Under the pieces are notes generated by a model that did not search any database, was not told the origin of the DNA, and saw only the letters and a program-made list of their open reading frames with translations. This document shows, piece after piece, positions 13,726-15,301 of a stretch of 15,301 nt of DNA. Position 1 is the first letter of the stretch, and the number at the start of each line of letters is the position of its first letter. The stretch is from Parafilimonas sp. (GTDB lineage: Bacteria > Bacteroidota > Bacteroidia > Chitinophagales > Chitinophagaceae), in NCBI GenBank assembly GCA_023251275.1, contig JAHEZC010000007.1, positions 1 through 15,301 on the forward strand, written 5' to 3'. A program made the position numbers and the translations under genes.

Positions 13726-15063
13726 ATGGGAGTGATGCTTCAGGCTTTTTATTGGGATTGCCCCAGGGAAGATAACCAGGAATTCAACTGGTGGAATTAC
13801 ATAATAGCCAAAGTTCCTTCTTTAAAGCAAACAGGGTTTACTGCATTATGGCTTCCGCCTGCAGCCAAAGCTGCAAACCTGAATGGTATGTCAATGGGTT
13901 ACGATCCTTATGATTTTTACGACCTGGGAGAATATGATCAAAAAGGTTCTGTGAAAACATGGTTTGGTTCAAGGGATGAATTAAAAGACCTTATCACAAC
14001 AATTCATCTCCACGGTATGCAGGTGTATGCAGATTTTGTGTTGAATCACAATAATGGCGGTGATGAAATCGAAATAAATCCCATTGACGGAAAAAAGCGA
14101 TGGACCAAATTCTCACCGGCAAGCGGAAAGTTTGAAAGGGACTGGCAGAGCTTTCATCCCTCAGAATTTGAAAGATGGGATAATATGGAATTTGGTGAAA
14201 TGCCTGATCTCTGCCATCGTTCACCTTATGTATATAGTGAAATGCTGGAACTGGCAAGATGGATGATAGAAGATATAGGGTATGATGGATTCCGTTATGA
14301 TTTCGTATTGGGCTACGGCGGATGGCTGGTGAAGTCCATTTTGGAAAGAAGATATACAAGACAGGATAGATTTGATTTTTCACCATTTGGAGTAGGCGAA
14401 TGTTGGGATAATGACCGCACCATAGACCAGTGGCTTGATGAAGTGAACAACTGGTCAGATAATCCCGGTACTGCATTTGATTTTCCACTAAGGGAGAAGT
14501 TGAAAAGCCTTTGCGATGAATATGGGTACAGCCTTGTAAACATGGTCACCGGGGGCACTGTGAGTGATGAACGCCCCGCAAGCGCAGTTACGTTTGTTGA
14601 AAACCATGATATTGTACGTATATCTCCTGTCGTCAATGATAAAATGCTTGCTTATGCCTGGTTACTCACACATGAGGGTTATCCATGTGTATTCTGGCAT
14701 GATTACTTTAACCTGGGGCTTGCACAGGAAGACAGTAAAAACGGCATTGCTGCTTTGATAAATGTACACGAACAATATGCGACTGGCAGGAAGAAAATTT
14801 TATATGTGGATGATGACTTGTATATCATGCAAAGAGAAGGAATAAACGATCAACCGGGATTGGTTTTTGTGCTGAACAATAATGGGGACACCTGGAAGGG
14901 AGAGACTGTTTATACCGGCCGTGCGGATACACAGTTTACTACGTTAGCATGGAGAGGAAAAAACGATGACGGCATTCCTGCAGATAAATTGACTGATAAA
15001 AACGGATATGCAGATTTTTGGGCGCCTCCACGCGGTTACACAGTATATGTGCCTGTCGGGTGA
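13726..15063 (+). CDS. intracellular GH13 alpha-amylase
   Basis: Alpha-amylase of glycoside hydrolase family 13, hydrolysing alpha-1,4 links of starch, glycogen or maltodextrins. All four family regions are present: I DFVLNH (D103-H108), II GFRYDFV with nucleophile D192, III GVGECW with acid/base E225, and IV FVENHD with D295. The start MGVMLQAFYWD is typical of cytoplasmic amylases of the AmyA/plant-type subfamilies. There is no signal peptide, so the enzyme should act on internal glycogen or imported oligosaccharides. After the (beta/alpha)8 barrel, a C-terminal beta domain runs from about residue 370 and ends RGYTVYVPVG. The length, 445 residues, is normal for this compact form. A stop codon lies in frame just upstream (13711), which fixes the start at 13726 or at ATG 13735. 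No transporter or SusC/D-type genes are next to it. The exact subfamily is not determined. Confidence 0.93.
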   Translation: MGVMLQAFYWDCPREDNQEFNWWNYIIAKVPSLKQTGFTALWLPPAAKAANLNGMSMGYDPYDFYDLGEYDQKGSVKTWFGSRDELKDLITTIHLHGMQVYADFVLNHNNGGDEIEINPIDGKKRWTKFSPASGKFERDWQSFHPSEFERWDNMEFGEMPDLCHRSPYVYSEMLELARWMIEDIGYDGFRYDFVLGYGGWLVKSILERRYTRQDRFDFSPFGVGECWDNDRTIDQWLDEVNNWSDNPGTAFDFPLREKLKSLCDEYGYSLVNMVTGGTVSDERPASAVTFVENHDIVRISPVVNDKMLAYAWLLTHEGYPCVFWHDYFNLGLAQEDSKNGIAALINVHEQYATGRKKILYVDDDLYIMQREGINDQPGLVFVLNNNGDTWKGETVYTGRADTQFTTLAWRGKNDDGIPADKLTDKNGYADFWAPPRGYTVYVPVG

Positions 15064-15105
15064 TGCGGACTTTTAAGTGAACTTATCATTTAATTTAAAG
15101 GGAGA

Positions 15106-15161
15106 GGTGAGCGCTTTTATTCAATACCCTGCCACTCGCTGTTCACTACTCACTGCTCACC
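15106..15161. repeat. low-complexity inverted/heptamer repeat before folB
   Basis: GGTGAGC (15106-15112) is complementary to GCTCACC (15155-15161). The right side consists of 7-base units in register: CCACTCG, CTGTTCA, CTACTCA, CTGCTCA (15132-15159). The plan is the same as in the element inside ispG: a purine-rich block, a spacer, then a run of heptamers complementary to it. It occupies most of the 130 bases between the amylase and folB and may also serve as the amylase terminator. Confidence 0.6.
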
Positions 15162-15181
15162 GTATTTTGCTTTAATCACCT

Positions 15182-15189
15182 TAGTTTTG
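15182..15189 (+). promoter_or_regulatory. possible -7 element directly at folB
   Basis: TAGTTTTG fits TAnnTTTG but ends only 4 bases before the folB ATG. If it is used, the transcript would start at or next to the start codon and be leaderless. A chance match is possible. Confidence 0.3.
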
Positions 15190-15193
15190 CGCC

Positions 15194-15301
15194 ATGCTTA
15201 CAATTGAATTGTCGAATCTTCGCTTTCACGCTTATCATGGCTTTTATGAGGAGGAAAAAATATTAGGCGGCGATTTTGAAGTAAATGTCAGCATACTGCA
15301 T
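15194..15301 (+). CDS. folB: dihydroneopterin aldolase, 5' part
   Basis: The first 36 codons run off the right edge. The start MLTIELSNLRFHAYHG and the following FYEEEKILGGDFEVNVSI match the beginning of FolB, including the HAYHG and YEEEK segments that shape the pterin pocket, with the Glu pair and the G-G-x-F-E-V strand. FolB cleaves dihydroneopterin to hydroxymethyl-dihydropterin and glycolaldehyde in folate synthesis, in the cytoplasm, as an octamer. Catalytic residues in the C-terminal half are not in view. The ATG at 15194 is the only start consistent with the family N-terminus. The call is secure for the family; intactness cannot be judged. Confidence 0.9.
   Translation, partial: MLTIELSNLRFHAYHGFYEEEKILGGDFEVNVSILH

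Overview
The window looks like a chromosomal segment of a Bacteroidota bacterium, most likely Chitinophagaceae. Four things point there: Bat aerotolerance genes, the long plant/Bacteroidetes-type IspG, a periplasmic beta-propeller/Y_Y_Y sensor kinase of a class concentrated in this phylum, and several genes preceded by the Bacteroidetes -7 promoter motif TAnnTTTG. The assignment rests on gene content and motifs, not on a search. There are no tRNA or rRNA genes, no CRISPR array, and no recognisable transposase or phage gene.

Left part (1-6707), all on the plus strand: the 3' part of batB (VWA membrane protein) overlaps batC (TPR protein) by four bases. Then come ispG (isoprenoid precursor synthesis), nadB (L-aspartate oxidase, interrupted by one in-frame TAA), an LpxL/HtrB-type lipid A acyltransferase, and a small coiled-coil membrane protein. 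These are household genes in separate transcription units. ispG carries a low-complexity repeat element read in frame inside its coding region.

Middle part (6749-12682), accessory in character: a large sensor histidine kinase (minus) is divergent from a clostripain-type C11 cysteine peptidase (plus). The peptidase is convergent with a small protein that ends in four glycines (minus). After about 690 bases without a convincing gene but with several inverted repeats, a NarL/FixJ response regulator follows (plus). Kinase and regulator are of matching classes and may form one signalling pair bracketing the peptidase pair. That functional link is an inference.

Right part (12831-15301), plus strand: a secreted CAP/SCP domain protein, a 320-base stretch with two strong tandem hairpins, an intracellular GH13 alpha-amylase, a second low-complexity inverted repeat, and the 5' end of folB (dihydroneopterin aldolase), which runs off the window.

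The points most worth a second look are the nine-octamer array translated inside ispG, the single nonsense codon in otherwise intact nadB, the C11 peptidase with its Gly4-tailed neighbour, and the several families of short inverted or tandem repeats in the gaps.
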